Shown piece by piece: positions 1-8,762 of a stretch of DNA of 16,862 bases. The stretch spans positions 1-16,862 of the forward strand of contig JAAAJB010000093.1 in NCBI GenBank assembly GCA_016098155.1, read 5' to 3'. Position numbers and translations under genes: made by a program. The notes beneath the pieces are model-generated. The model did no database searches. It worked only from the letters and a program-made list of their open reading frames with translations, and was not told the DNA's origin. Source of the DNA: Actinomortierella ambigua (lineage: Eukaryota; Mortierellomycota; Mortierellomycetes; Mortierellales; Mortierellaceae). Position 1 is the first letter of the stretch. The number at the start of each line of letters is the position of its first letter.

Positions 1-54
<54 letters not shown>

Positions 55-55
55 G
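1..55. repeat. (GA)n microsatellite
   Basis: Dinucleotide GA repeat from the window edge to base 55, with one interruption (ggg) near 43-45. It may continue beyond the left edge, so its full length is unknown. It sits about 210 bp upstream of the first start codon. Confidence 0.95.
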
Positions 56-268
56 TACACAAGAACCTCAACATCTGTGGCAACACTCTGTGGACTAACT
101 CAGTTGTACACTGCGCTGAGGATACGTCCAATCCTCTCCCTTTTGGTATTCCTTGCGGAACGAAGCCATCCGTTGAAAGACTCTTTCTTTCTCTCTCTTC
201 TTTAATTTTTTTTCCCACTCTTGTCTCCAGCCCACACCCCCACCTCTATCCCACACATTCGTCTCCTC
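56..268 (+). promoter_or_regulatory. 5' leader/promoter segment of the first gene
   Basis: The stretch from about 178 to 230 is strongly pyrimidine-rich and ends in tctccag at 224-230, which looks like a 3' splice site. A CTAAC pentamer lies near base 95. An intron in the 5' leader, or an upstream exon outside the window, is therefore possible. A CT-rich leader before the start codon recurs in front of other plus-strand genes here. No TATA element is evident. Confidence 0.4.
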
Positions 269-3200
269 ATGCCTGGCGAGCATAACTCTACTGTCCGTCC
301 TTCTGTAGACATCCCTCTAAACAACATCGCTGTTGTTATCCCAGAGCCTGAGGAACCTCCGCCGTCCTATTCATATGACAACACCTCTCCCCTTCCTCCT
401 CCACAACCAGCCCTTCCCGCGGGCCATCGTGGCTTGGGCCACATCCATCTGGTCACGCCTCGTTCGTCAGTCATCATTAGAACCACTACAGAAATAGCCT
501 CACCACCACCACCACTGCCACGCGAGACAGCAGGGGCCTCGGCAGAGCCGCTTCCACCACCGCCGCCCTTTGCGTCCAACGTTCCCGACGAAGCCTTGCC
601 CAACTACATCGACGCGACCTGCAGCAACACCAACGGCATCCCTTGGTCCTTGCCGACCAATGGAACGATCACATACACGATCCTCCCACACCGCACAGTC
701 CCCTTTCGACCACTACCTCCTCCTCCCCTGTTTTCAACCACAACCCCAACAACAACAACGACGACAAGAATAAATCGGACCGAGAATGATCCTCCTTCGT
801 TCTCGAGTCCCGATCCCTCAAGCCAGGAAGAGGCCGCTCCACAAGCGGCTACCACAGCAGAGGCGAGTGGGAGGTCTGCTGGAGTAGCCCGGCAGCTTCA
901 ACATGGCACTGGGACGGCGGGACAAGCTCGAGACGAGGACGAAGGCGAGGACGAGATGGAAGTCATTGCTAAGCAGCGAATTCGTCACCCGAGTCGGCTT
1001 CGTCGTACAGATGCAACACAACAACAACAACAACAGCAACAACAGCAGCTACAACAGGGCCCAGCCCATGCACCCCTCGAGACAGCTCAAGTCACAACCA
1101 CGACAGCAGAGTCAGCAGCAGGAGTAGAACCATCCGCTCCAGCAACGACAACAACCACAACAACAATGGCAGCATCCGACACCACCACTGGCGGGCCTAC
1201 ACCGGCAACGGCCACCAGGACCAGCGCCTCCTCCCCCATACTGCTCGAGACGGTCCGCATGCGTCGCGAGGGTCTGTGGGCGTTTGAGTACTGGGTCGAG
1301 GACGCCATCATGTTTATGTGTTTTCCAGTCAAGCCAAAGCTGCCTCCTCCTCCTCCTCCTCCCCACTCTCTTTCCTCTGCTTCTCGCACTGGTCCCTCGT
1401 CTTCCTCACCTAATAATACCCGGCGGTTGAGCCAGCAAGGCCGTCTCTCCTTTTATCTCCACGACGACATTGAAGAGCGGGACTCGTACGAGTCCATCTC
1501 GGACCTGCCCACACCGGCACCTCTCACTTCCTCTCTCTCTCACTCATCGCACGAGGCGACTCCTTCACAGACCGCTATGGCAGTCACGCCTCGGAGCCAA
1601 GGTAGAGGAGTTGAGACCTTTGGCGGATTCGCAGGCGGATCGTCCTTTGCAGCATCGTATGCACGGGGCAACAGTGCAGAGTACGATCGTCGTCAGCCAA
1701 GGGGTGGCGGGATCATGGACCAGACGTTTTCCTCGGCGGTGTCGGTCCGATCCTCGTCATCGTATGCCTCAGGAGCAGGAACGGGAGGGGGAGGGGGAGG
1801 AGGCGGAGGAGGTAGCAGTAGCAGCAGCAATAGCAGCCACGGGCGAGCGTCGATCCCGCCCTACGCCAATCTCTTTACGCTCGTCTCGGCCTCGGACCCA
1901 CAGTCGAGCCTGTGGCGGTCGACATGCTACGGCGAGAACATTGAGCGCTGTCTCCAGATGTGCACCAACGAGGATGTCATGATGTGGTGGCGTGAACGCA
2001 TGGATCAGACCTTTGAGTTTGGACGCAGCATCGAGCGGCCAGCACTACAGCAAGGGACATCAGCAGCTGCAGCAGCAGTAGCAGGAAGACGTCGCGCTGA
2101 CGAAATCGATCTGGAAGCTGGTCAGCAGTCAAGTGCTACCACCGCCACCACCGCCACCACTAACGCAACGGCGGTCTGGAGGCGGCTCGCAACACGCACT
2201 CGAGCCTTGGTGAGTAGGGGCCAAGCCAGACAAACCACCACCGAGAACGATGAGTCCGCCATGGGTGTTGACGCGCATGGACGACAACGACCGGGGAAGA
2301 AGGTGAAAAAGACGCGGCCGTTCTTCGACAAGCGCGACTGGGACCAAGGGATCTGGCGCGGGGTCAAAGTCATGCTCATCAAGATTGGCGTCCGCGAGAT
2401 CCCGGCCCCGCACAACGAGACCATGGAGATGGCGATGCGTCTTCGTGGGCTGTATTACTGTTGGCGCGAGGTCACCCATACCCATCTCGACAGCGATGAT
2501 GAAGACGATGGAGAAGAAGGAACAGCGGCGTTGGATGGCGAGAACGATGACGATGTGTTGAATAGTTTGCGACGGAGCCGACCTCGTCATCGCAACCGCC
2601 GCCAGCACAGTACCAATGATGATAACCCCATCACCCCACCAGATACCAACACCAATACCACCAATACCACCAATACCACAACCACCTCAACCACCTCACC
2701 ACCCCCTCCCCTCGTGACACGACCCACTTCCACGAGCGAAGTCTCCGTGCGTGCCGCCATCCGGAGTGCGCGGAACGAGCGCCGACGACGGGGCAAAGGC
2801 AAAGGGCGTGCACGCATGTTTGTCTTTGACCGCGACGATGCCCTGTTCAACGGCAAGCGCATCCGCGGCATGATCGTCGCCGAGATCTGGATCGGGCATG
2901 ATGAACCATCGCCAGAGGAGGCCGAGGAGGAGCGGCGTCTCGAGGGTCGCCATCGGCGTACGCGTCGATCTCACCACTCGGATCAATGGGCCAATGCCAT
3001 TACCCATAATAATAATAGTAGTACCAATAGTAATAGTGGTGGTGGTGGTGGTGGTGGTGGGTCAGCAGGCTCGCAACCGACGCCGTTGACTCGTTCGACT
3101 ACAACATCGCGCTCTGGCGAGCCCACACTTCCGACCACCACCACCACAACTACTGGCAGTGGGGGCGAAGACGCATTCCCCTCGACGCTGAGACGTCGTC

Positions 3201-3427
3201 GATGCATGCTTCGTCTGCGCCAAGGGCTGAGTGCCGATGTCGAGTCATTTATCCTGGCGACCGGCCCGAGACTGCCGGAGCTTTACGAGGTCTTTGACCA
3301 TGACTCGTACCATCCACGGATCAGCCGTTGCCGCGTGATGCTGTATTCGATTATCACCATCTCCATTTTCGCCGCCGTCTTTTTCGCAAGACTGGCTACT
3401 ATTGCAGAGCCTCAGGAGAAGAAATAA
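269..3427 (+). CDS. Low-complexity tail-anchored membrane protein of unknown function
   Basis: I do not recognise the family. The frame opens at 221 without an ATG; the first ATG is at 269, giving 1052 residues. Five ordered, aromatic-rich islands (about residues 325-357, 530-593, 680-741, 848-878 and 979-1044) are separated by Pro, Thr/Ser, polyglutamine (about 250-262), polyglycine (about 506-516 and 923-931) and acidic tracts. There is no N-terminal signal peptide. The only hydrophobic helix is at about 1023-1044, followed by a short tail ending EKK, which predicts a tail anchor with the bulk of the protein in the cytosol. A PPSY motif lies at residues 31-34 and LPNY at 110-113; both resemble binding sites for WW domains of Rsp5-type ubiquitin ligases. 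The islands suggest a real folded core rather than chance translation. Orientation and partners are inferred; function is unknown. Confidence 0.8.
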   Translation: MPGEHNSTVRPSVDIPLNNIAVVIPEPEEPPPSYSYDNTSPLPPPQPALPAGHRGLGHIHLVTPRSSVIIRTTTEIASPPPPLPRETAGASAEPLPPPPPFASNVPDEALPNYIDATCSNTNGIPWSLPTNGTITYTILPHRTVPFRPLPPPPLFSTTTPTTTTTTRINRTENDPPSFSSPDPSSQEEAAPQAATTAEASGRSAGVARQLQHGTGTAGQARDEDEGEDEMEVIAKQRIRHPSRLRRTDATQQQQQQQQQQLQQGPAHAPLETAQVTTTTAESAAGVEPSAPATTTTTTTMAASDTTTGGPTPATATRTSASSPILLETVRMRREGLWAFEYWVEDAIMFMCFPVKPKLPPPPPPPHSLSSASRTGPSSSSPNNTRRLSQQGRLSFYLHDDIEERDSYESISDLPTPAPLTSSLSHSSHEATPSQTAMAVTPRSQGRGVETFGGFAGGSSFAASYARGNSAEYDRRQPRGGGIMDQTFSSAVSVRSSSSYASGAGTGGGGGGGGGGSSSSSNSSHGRASIPPYANLFTLVSASDPQSSLWRSTCYGENIERCLQMCTNEDVMMWWRERMDQTFEFGRSIERPALQQGTSAAAAAVAGRRRADEIDLEAGQQSSATTATTATTNATAVWRRLATRTRALVSRGQARQTTTENDESAMGVDAHGRQRPGKKVKKTRPFFDKRDWDQGIWRGVKVMLIKIGVREIPAPHNETMEMAMRLRGLYYCWREVTHTHLDSDDEDDGEEGTAALDGENDDDVLNSLRRSRPRHRNRRQHSTNDDNPITPPDTNTNTTNTTNTTTTSTTSPPPPLVTRPTSTSEVSVRAAIRSARNERRRRGKGKGRARMFVFDRDDALFNGKRIRGMIVAEIWIGHDEPSPEEAEEERRLEGRHRRTRRSHHSDQWANAITHNNNSSTNSNSGGGGGGGGSAGSQPTPLTRSTTTSRSGEPTLPTTTTTTTGSGGEDAFPSTLRRRRCMLRLRQGLSADVESFILATGPRLPELYEVFDHDSYHPRISRCRVMLYSIITISIFAAVFFARLATIAEPQEKK

Positions 3428-3748
3428 ACAGGGTGTTGAGGCACCCCCCCCCACCTACTTGCCCTCTTTTTTTTTTGTTGTTGTTGCAGTTGTTGTTGTT
3501 GCAGTTGTTGTTGCTTGCGAGTTTTGCCCCAAAAAAAAGGCAGAGTATATTGGGAATAGCTATGTCTGTTTCTTGACAATGCACAGCATTCACTAGGTCC
3601 TTTTGTGGTTGAACTTTGGCAAAATAGCCATGAGGTAATCTAGATGTCGAGCATGGACAGCCATTTGGGCCTATTTGTTTAGAAGCAGAAACAGCCGAGA
3701 GTAAAAAGGTCGGTTAGAGATCAAAATAGGCGATTTTTTCGAGTCTTG
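3428..3748. other. Convergent intergenic region with (TTG)n tract
   Basis: This stretch lies between two stop codons facing each other and should hold both 3' UTRs. It contains a C-run (about 3444-3452), a T-run (about 3467-3476) and an imperfect TTG repeat with two tandem ttgttgttgcag units at about 3477-3517. I see no ORF with family resemblance and no structured RNA. Confidence 0.6.
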
Positions 3749-4836
3749 TCATTTTCGCCCGCGTTGAGATTTTTGAGTAGTGGGAGTCCATACATCTCTA
3801 GTTCCACATGCAATGCGCCGGTCGTTTTTGGCGCCGTAAATGATGGTTCGTTCAGGCAACACTTCGTTTTCGTTGGTTGAACAAACCGCTCCAATGACAC
3901 AATCGTCTGCAACCCATGTGCCTTGTTTGACGTGCGCTATTGATTTTTTGTTGTTGTTGTAGGATGGAAATATCTAGTGAGTTGATAAAGAAATGCTTTC
4001 CGCTAAATGCCTTTGTCATACACATCCTAGATGAAGGCGTCTTACATTTGACCTCGAATATATTCCTGGAGCCAACCTTTGCACCCTCCATGACTAGAGT
4101 ACCCATACGGAAGAAAAAAAAAAGGCAGAAGAGTGACGAGATGAGAGTCCGATATCACGTTATTTGGAAGGTCGAGTTGTCGCATAGTCTTCAACGCTGG
4201 CTTTTTTTTTTCCTTGCAACTTCCGTCGACCCTTACTGCATCCGACTTCGAACACGTTGTTATCACCGATAATCAATGCCTCTGTTCCCCTATGAGTGAC
4301 CGTATAAAGATGACAAAGAAAATAAAGTTAGACCATAGGATGATGTCAATGTCGTATGGAGGCTCAAAAGCATGGGGGTACACGCGCCTGTTCTTTATTT
4401 CCTCTTACCGATTGATGATAGTGGCGTTTTCTTCGACAATGTTTCCGGTGCCAAACATGATGGGTGCACCGATAGCGTGGATTTTGCATTGGGGGTGAAG
4501 TACAGTCCCTAAGTCCAACAATTTTTTTTTCGTGTTCAAGAAATACGAGTGAGCTCCTCCTCCTCCCCGGATAGTAGCCATGTAGAATGCCTTGCCAATG
4601 GGTTCTATTATGCCACTTCTTTTTTAAATGTTTGTTTTCTGCCATACCAGGTCCGACAGTGATATCTCCACGGAGTTCGTTGTCCTGGCAGACCAGTGAC
4701 CGCGGGCTGATTCTCAAGTTTTGCCTGGGAAGAAGGGAAGACGGCAAAGTATCGCGGCGAGTGAGCTGCCTAGTAGTAGTTTCGACATGATGCCCTTGGG
4801 TTGAGAGAATGCCGTCTTGCTGATGTACCTTAACAT
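3749..4836 (-). CDS. DCTN6: Dynactin subunit 6 (p27), left-handed beta-helix protein, six exons
   Basis: p27 belongs to the dynactin pointed-end complex, which helps connect dynein to cargo. Proposed exons in transcript order: 4836-4829, 4724-4648, 4508-4409, 4289-4237, 4093-4046, 3936-3749; total 474 nt, 157 residues. All introns are GT..AG, 104-143 nt, and every phase joins cleanly. The joined protein shows the family order: RISPRSLVC, ELRGDITVGPGTVLHP, GAPIMFGTGNIVEENATIIN, IIGDNNVFEVGC, VGSRNIFEVKS, then DDCVIGAVCSTNENEVLPERT followed by IIYGA, all close to animal p27. Hexapeptide repeats for a left-handed beta-helix are visible throughout. Intron 3 has CTAAC at 4331-4327, 37 nt before its acceptor. 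Exon 1 is only 8 nt and is the weakest part; without intron 1 the frame runs back to 5101 through low-complexity sequence, which fits the family poorly. The identity is secure; the 5' end is moderate. Confidence 0.88.
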
Positions 4837-5125
4837 GCTGTGTTGTGGCTATAAGGATATTCCCGAGTCGAGAGTGGCGAATGAGCTGTCTATTCTTCCT
4901 TTGAAGTGGAGATGGGGAGGAGGAGGAGGAGGGAATGGTGGGGTATCGTCCAAAGATGAGTGGAGTGTGGTGGTCGTGGTGGTTTGGTGCCTGAAAAAAA
5001 AAAGAGAGAAAGGGGACAGGCACATGAGGACACACTTGTGCAGCCACAGATCCAAAAAAGAGTTTCCTCCGCAACACCCGCTCCAGCAGTTCTCCTCTCA
5101 TTCATTCACCCATTGCACCTCCAAC
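4837..5125. promoter_or_regulatory. Shared divergent promoter, DCTN6 / LYR gene
   Basis: The start codons of two divergent genes lie 289 bp apart. The left part is pyrimidine-rich on the minus strand (GA/GGA-rich on plus at about 4905-4935 and an A-run at about 4994-5003), matching the CT-rich leaders seen elsewhere. On the minus strand a T-run followed by cag near 4990 could be a leader splice site. No TATA box is evident. Confidence 0.5.
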
Positions 5126-6582
5126 ATGGCCCACTTGCTCGCCTACTCACGGGTGCCATTCTGGAAAATGCCAGAGCATCGGCTTCCGACACTAGGCCTT
5201 TATCGTCAGATACTCAAGACTGTTCTCGCTCTTCCGACTGACCTCACCTGCCAGCCCTCCAAGACGGGCACCCCTTGGAGGACGCCTACCCCAAAACCTC
5301 CAACGACCAAAAAGGCCTCCGCCATCAAGACAGTCGGCACCACCCATGAGCAGGATCAGCCACAGCAAGAGGAAATCCAGCAACTCTCTATACCTTTAGG
5401 GCCCCCAGGATCGCATCATCCACTGCCGAGCCCTCTGCGACCCTTCTTGTTTGCCTGGATCAGGGATCGGTTCCGTGCCTGTCAGCATTGCACGTCCAAG
5501 CGCATCACGGCGCGTTATCTCATCGAGGCCGAGGAATTGCTGGAGAAACTGGAGCAGGCAAAGAGGGGAGATAATGAGCAAGTGAGACAGGAATTTAGAG
5601 ATTTTGTACAGGGCAGAACCGGCATCCTACGCGAAGTCGTTGAGCGGGTAATATGCCATTGGATTCAAATGTTGACGAGAAAAGAGAGGGGGAAGCATCA
5701 TGGAGTCCATGTATATATATCTCTCTTCTAACATTCTCTTTCCTTTCTTCCCTTCACCACCAACAACAACAACCACAACAACAACAACAGCTCTATTACA
5801 TGATCCATTGGCCACCAGGGACGACTCAAAGAGAACGACACCGCCGATTATGTGCCGCGCATGCCGTTTTATGGGATGTACGTCCCAAGAGCTCGCAAGA
5901 GCGAGATGCGCGTGATTACAGGAACGTGTTCTACTACAAGATCCATCTCAGCCCAGACTTGTTTTCATTTCCCCTGCCCCAAGACACCCATGGTCAAGAC
6001 CTATCCATCTATCCACCACCACGGCCCAAGAACCAACGAGGCAAATTCAAAAACACGGGAGGCCCCTACTTGACGGCCGTACTGACGGCCCATGGATCGC
6101 GGTTCCCTCGACTACGCGGAGGCACACTCCCGCCGTGGATGGGCGCCATGTTCCGGAAGCGGATGAGAAGAAACCATCGGGACGTCGATGAGTGGAAACT
6201 GTTGGAAGAGTGGAAGGTCGATATGGAGTGCGAAGAAGAGCTTTATCGGTCGCTTGGCGTGGAAGATTATGGATATGGTATGTCATCCAGAAAAAACAAT
6301 CGTCCAAAGTCGCCCAAAGTCGTTCATGTTGGCTCTCCTAAAACTTTATTCTCTCTCTCATTCTCTCTCCCTCTTTCTGGCTACCTGATAGCGAGCTACA
6401 TTGAAGATCGGATAGTAGCACTTAAAGAAGTTCACTTTGGAAGAACTGCGAAAAGAGAGGCTATTGAGCCATATAGCCGTGAAGCAGTGTGGGAGGAACA
6501 AACCCGTCGCGCCAAGGAAAGAATAGTCAGGCCATTCGATAGCGATCTTATAGATCGGCCCAAGGATATCACAGAAGACTAA
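5126..6582 (+). CDS. LYR-motif protein with long C-terminal extension, three exons
   Basis: LYR proteins are small helical mitochondrial factors that dock with acyl-carrier protein and assist assembly of respiratory complexes, Fe-S proteins or mitoribosomes. Exons 5126-5647, 5791-6277 and 6392-6582 give 399 residues; introns are 143 and 114 nt (GTAATA..CAG and GTATGT..TAG) and both phases join. The start lies in a good context (caacATGG), and the first 20 residues carry R9, K14 and R19, compatible with a mitochondrial presequence. The motif is LGLYRQILK, with LYR at 25-27. A Pro/Lys/Thr/Gln-rich insert (about 46-95) separates it from a second helical part with RDRFRAC and AEELLEKLEQA. After about residue 175 comes a basic extension (KPYL-like GGPYLTAVLTAHGSRF, MFRKRMRRNHRDVDEW) and a charged C-terminus. 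Typical LYR proteins are about 80-150 residues, so this is a large, probably fungus-type member. Which complex it serves cannot be told. Confidence 0.8.
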
Positions 6583-7706
6583 CAACGAGAGGTGGAAGAT
6601 TATCAATCATTTGTCGAGCGCTGCTCCATATCTATGACCGTTGTCGCTGAAGGAGAAAGAGTGAGAGAGATAGAGTGTCATCCATTCTTCGGTGGAACTC
6701 AACACCATCCACCTATCCTGCGTGTTGTCCGCTTCTCACCTGTACCCTGTCTCCAACAACAATGAGCGTCTCACTGTTTTGTTTATTGCTCTCTTTCCAT
6801 CAGGGGATTTTCCTGCAATGCATGAAATTTGCGGCTTGAACGCAAGACAACTCATCCCCATCGTCGGTCTACAGCCTCAAACCAAAGGCCAGGATCAATT
6901 CGACCCAGTGCTCCAGGGCACTCTCATGGACGCATATAGGGCACCCTTCTATCCCTCGATCTTTAATTTCGGGACGCTAAAAAGTATCCGCCCTCGCACC
7001 GTACACCCACGTTTTTTCTCCACTCTCTTCAATTGAGAATTCTTTTCCAGCCACGACTATGGACTTTGAAGCTGGTAAATGTATGCTCCAGCACCACCTT
7101 GATCGTCAATAACACGTTTGAGCGGCTCTCGTGCCGACTGTCCTTGCGCCATGGGCTGGTTAGCCTTCTCTTTCTACTAGTCTGGGCTTGCCTTTGTCGA
7201 TATTTACCGCCCTCAGTTGTTTCAGGGCAGGAAAGAGATATTGCATTTGTCTTCTGGGGATCATACTGGCTTTCTCCACGTTCTAATGACCGGCAACGCC
7301 TTGAAGGATTAAACGTGTCAGTATGCAGGCTTGACAGCATAACGAGCGATGAATCCGCAGGAGCAACAATTCACCATCAACCGCTCCCATTCTACTACCT
7401 CATATCGACCACTCGCCCCTGTAGCAAGGGCGACAGAGGTGGCAAATCTCCTTCCTTTCGCAAGTCCATCATCGATACCCTTCTTACTCTCCTCCACCTC
7501 CTCTCTTTCTGTCGCTCTCTGACTCACCACACGTTCTTTTCTCTTGAGCCAGAGCGTCATCTATCTCAGTCTCCCCATAACAGCAGCACTAGAGAACCCA
7601 TTGAATTCGTCAATTGAGTCTGCCTCAGACCCCCCTCTCTCTCCTTTTTTTCGTCCCTGACAGATTTCCAACCTCCCAACTTCGCCACCACGAGCAACAC
7701 GCACGA
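6583..7706. other. Intergenic region, no convincing gene; CT-rich leader at the right end
   Basis: Neither strand shows a recognisable product. Plus-strand frame 7033-7617 stays open for about 195 codons but contains no ATG; a 43-codon ATG ORF at about 6636 has no family features. A pyrimidine-rich acceptor-like site, ctctttccatcag, ends at about 6803 and could belong to a leader intron of the next gene. From about 7440 to 7670 the plus strand is pyrimidine-rich, like other leaders in this window, so this is probably promoter and 5' UTR of the gene at 7707. Confidence 0.5.
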
Positions 7707-8762
7707 ATGTCTTACTCTACTTTCCTAGCCTCACCACTTGTGAGCGCGGTGCTTTTGTTGGTAGCAGTAGTGCCCGAGCGAGCACAGGCCGCAAGAGGTG
7801 GTGGTGCCATCGGAAGTGCCCTTGCAAACTCGGGGCTCTCCGTGGGGGCCATTATTGGTATCATCGTAGGCATCATTGTTCTGTGCTTACTCATTGGCTT
7901 CTGCCAACAAGCTTGCAAGGAGAATCCGCATACCACAGCCACCGATCCTGTCGCCGTCACCGTCGTCCCACATGCGAATGGCATCCTTCCCACACCTCAG
8001 CCCCAGCCTGCGCCAGGAAATTACTACCCGCCCATGTCACCGGTTGCCACCCCCGCGGGTACTGAGGCTGCCCGACCAGTCACTGCCGATGAATACAACC
8101 GCATCTACTCCCAGATTGGTTTGGACAACAATGCGACTTCCAAGACGCTACCAGCAACGCCTACACCAGTGCCCGGCAACGTGAACGTTGCACCAGCACC
8201 ATCCGTGTATCCTTCGCCCGCCATAGCACACAACGGTACCATCAGTGCGGCGGCCTCACCCTATATGTCGAGTACCACAGGCAACGTCTCAGCTACCGCT
8301 TCGCCCTACATGTCCAACACTACGGGTAGCATCTCGGTTGTCGCATCTCCTTATATGGGCAGCGCGGTAGGAGGTGGAGGAGCCGGTGTGTCAACCACCC
8401 AATTATCATCATTTCAGCCTGCGCCGGCCATGCCATATCCAGTGCTGCCTCCAGCAGCGTCAACATTGGCCCAGCCGTTCACGCCGCCATCCCCAAATCC
8501 GCCAAAGTCGTATCCAGTGATGGATGCGACCCCGACGACGAATCTGGCGGCGGCGACCCCTGCATCGACATACAACTACGTGCCAATGCCAACAGCTGGT
8601 TCCGAGATGACTACCACTGCTGCCTTCACTCCTGCCTTTACGCCCGCCGCGCATCCAGTGGCTGTACCAGCGCCTGCTGCTACTGCCTATGCCACAACGA
8701 GCAGCGTCGAGCCCGTGTCGATGGATCATCCGAGCCGGGTGCGAACTGTACAAATCGTTTAA
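7707..8762 (+). CDS. Signal peptide/single-helix membrane protein with Pro-Ala-Thr-rich tail
   Basis: 351 residues, unassigned. The frame is open from 7614, but the first ATG is at 7707. Residues 1-28 form a signal peptide with a hydrophobic core (VSAVLLLVAVV) and an AQA|A cleavage site. A short Gly/Ala/Ser ectodomain of about 17 residues precedes a Gly/Ile-rich membrane helix at about 46-66. Cys60, Cys66 and Cys70 sit at the inner face and could be lipid-modified. The remaining about 280 residues are Pro, Ala, Thr and Ser rich, with three tandem 15-residue repeats containing ASPYM at 177-221. The predicted topology is type I with a long disordered cytosolic tail. The tiny ectodomain makes a Wsc- or Mid2-type wall sensor unlikely, since those have long Ser/Thr ectodomains. 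The composition strongly suggests a real protein; function is unknown. Confidence 0.8.
   Translation: MSYSTFLASPLVSAVLLLVAVVPERAQAARGGGAIGSALANSGLSVGAIIGIIVGIIVLCLLIGFCQQACKENPHTTATDPVAVTVVPHANGILPTPQPQPAPGNYYPPMSPVATPAGTEAARPVTADEYNRIYSQIGLDNNATSKTLPATPTPVPGNVNVAPAPSVYPSPAIAHNGTISAAASPYMSSTTGNVSATASPYMSNTTGSISVVASPYMGSAVGGGGAGVSTTQLSSFQPAPAMPYPVLPPAASTLAQPFTPPSPNPPKSYPVMDATPTTNLAAATPASTYNYVPMPTAGSEMTTTAAFTPAFTPAAHPVAVPAPAATAYATTSSVEPVSMDHPSRVRTVQIV
8235..8369 (+). repeat. Three tandem 45-bp coding repeats
   Basis: Three in-frame 45-nt units (8235-8279, 8280-8324, 8325-8369), each encoding a G-x-[IV]-S-x3-ASPYM-x4-like 15-mer inside the tail of the membrane protein. ASPYM is invariant in all three, while codons differ (tcaccctat, tcgccctac, tctccttat), so the duplication is old and held at the protein level rather than a recent slippage product. 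Confidence 0.85.

Noticed and set aside
2210..2300. GTGAGT donor-like site inside the 1052-residue gene
   Set aside because: No downstream acceptor with a pyrimidine tract or branch site was found that keeps the frame, and the frame stays open through it.
4364..5101. 245-codon minus-strand open frame
   Set aside because: It contains one true dynactin exon (4724-4648) in frame but runs through introns and low-complexity leader on both sides; the spliced model explains the region better.
7033..7617. Plus-strand frame open for about 195 codons with a hydrophobic stretch
   Set aside because: It contains no ATG, has no family resemblance and ends in the CT-rich leader of the next gene.
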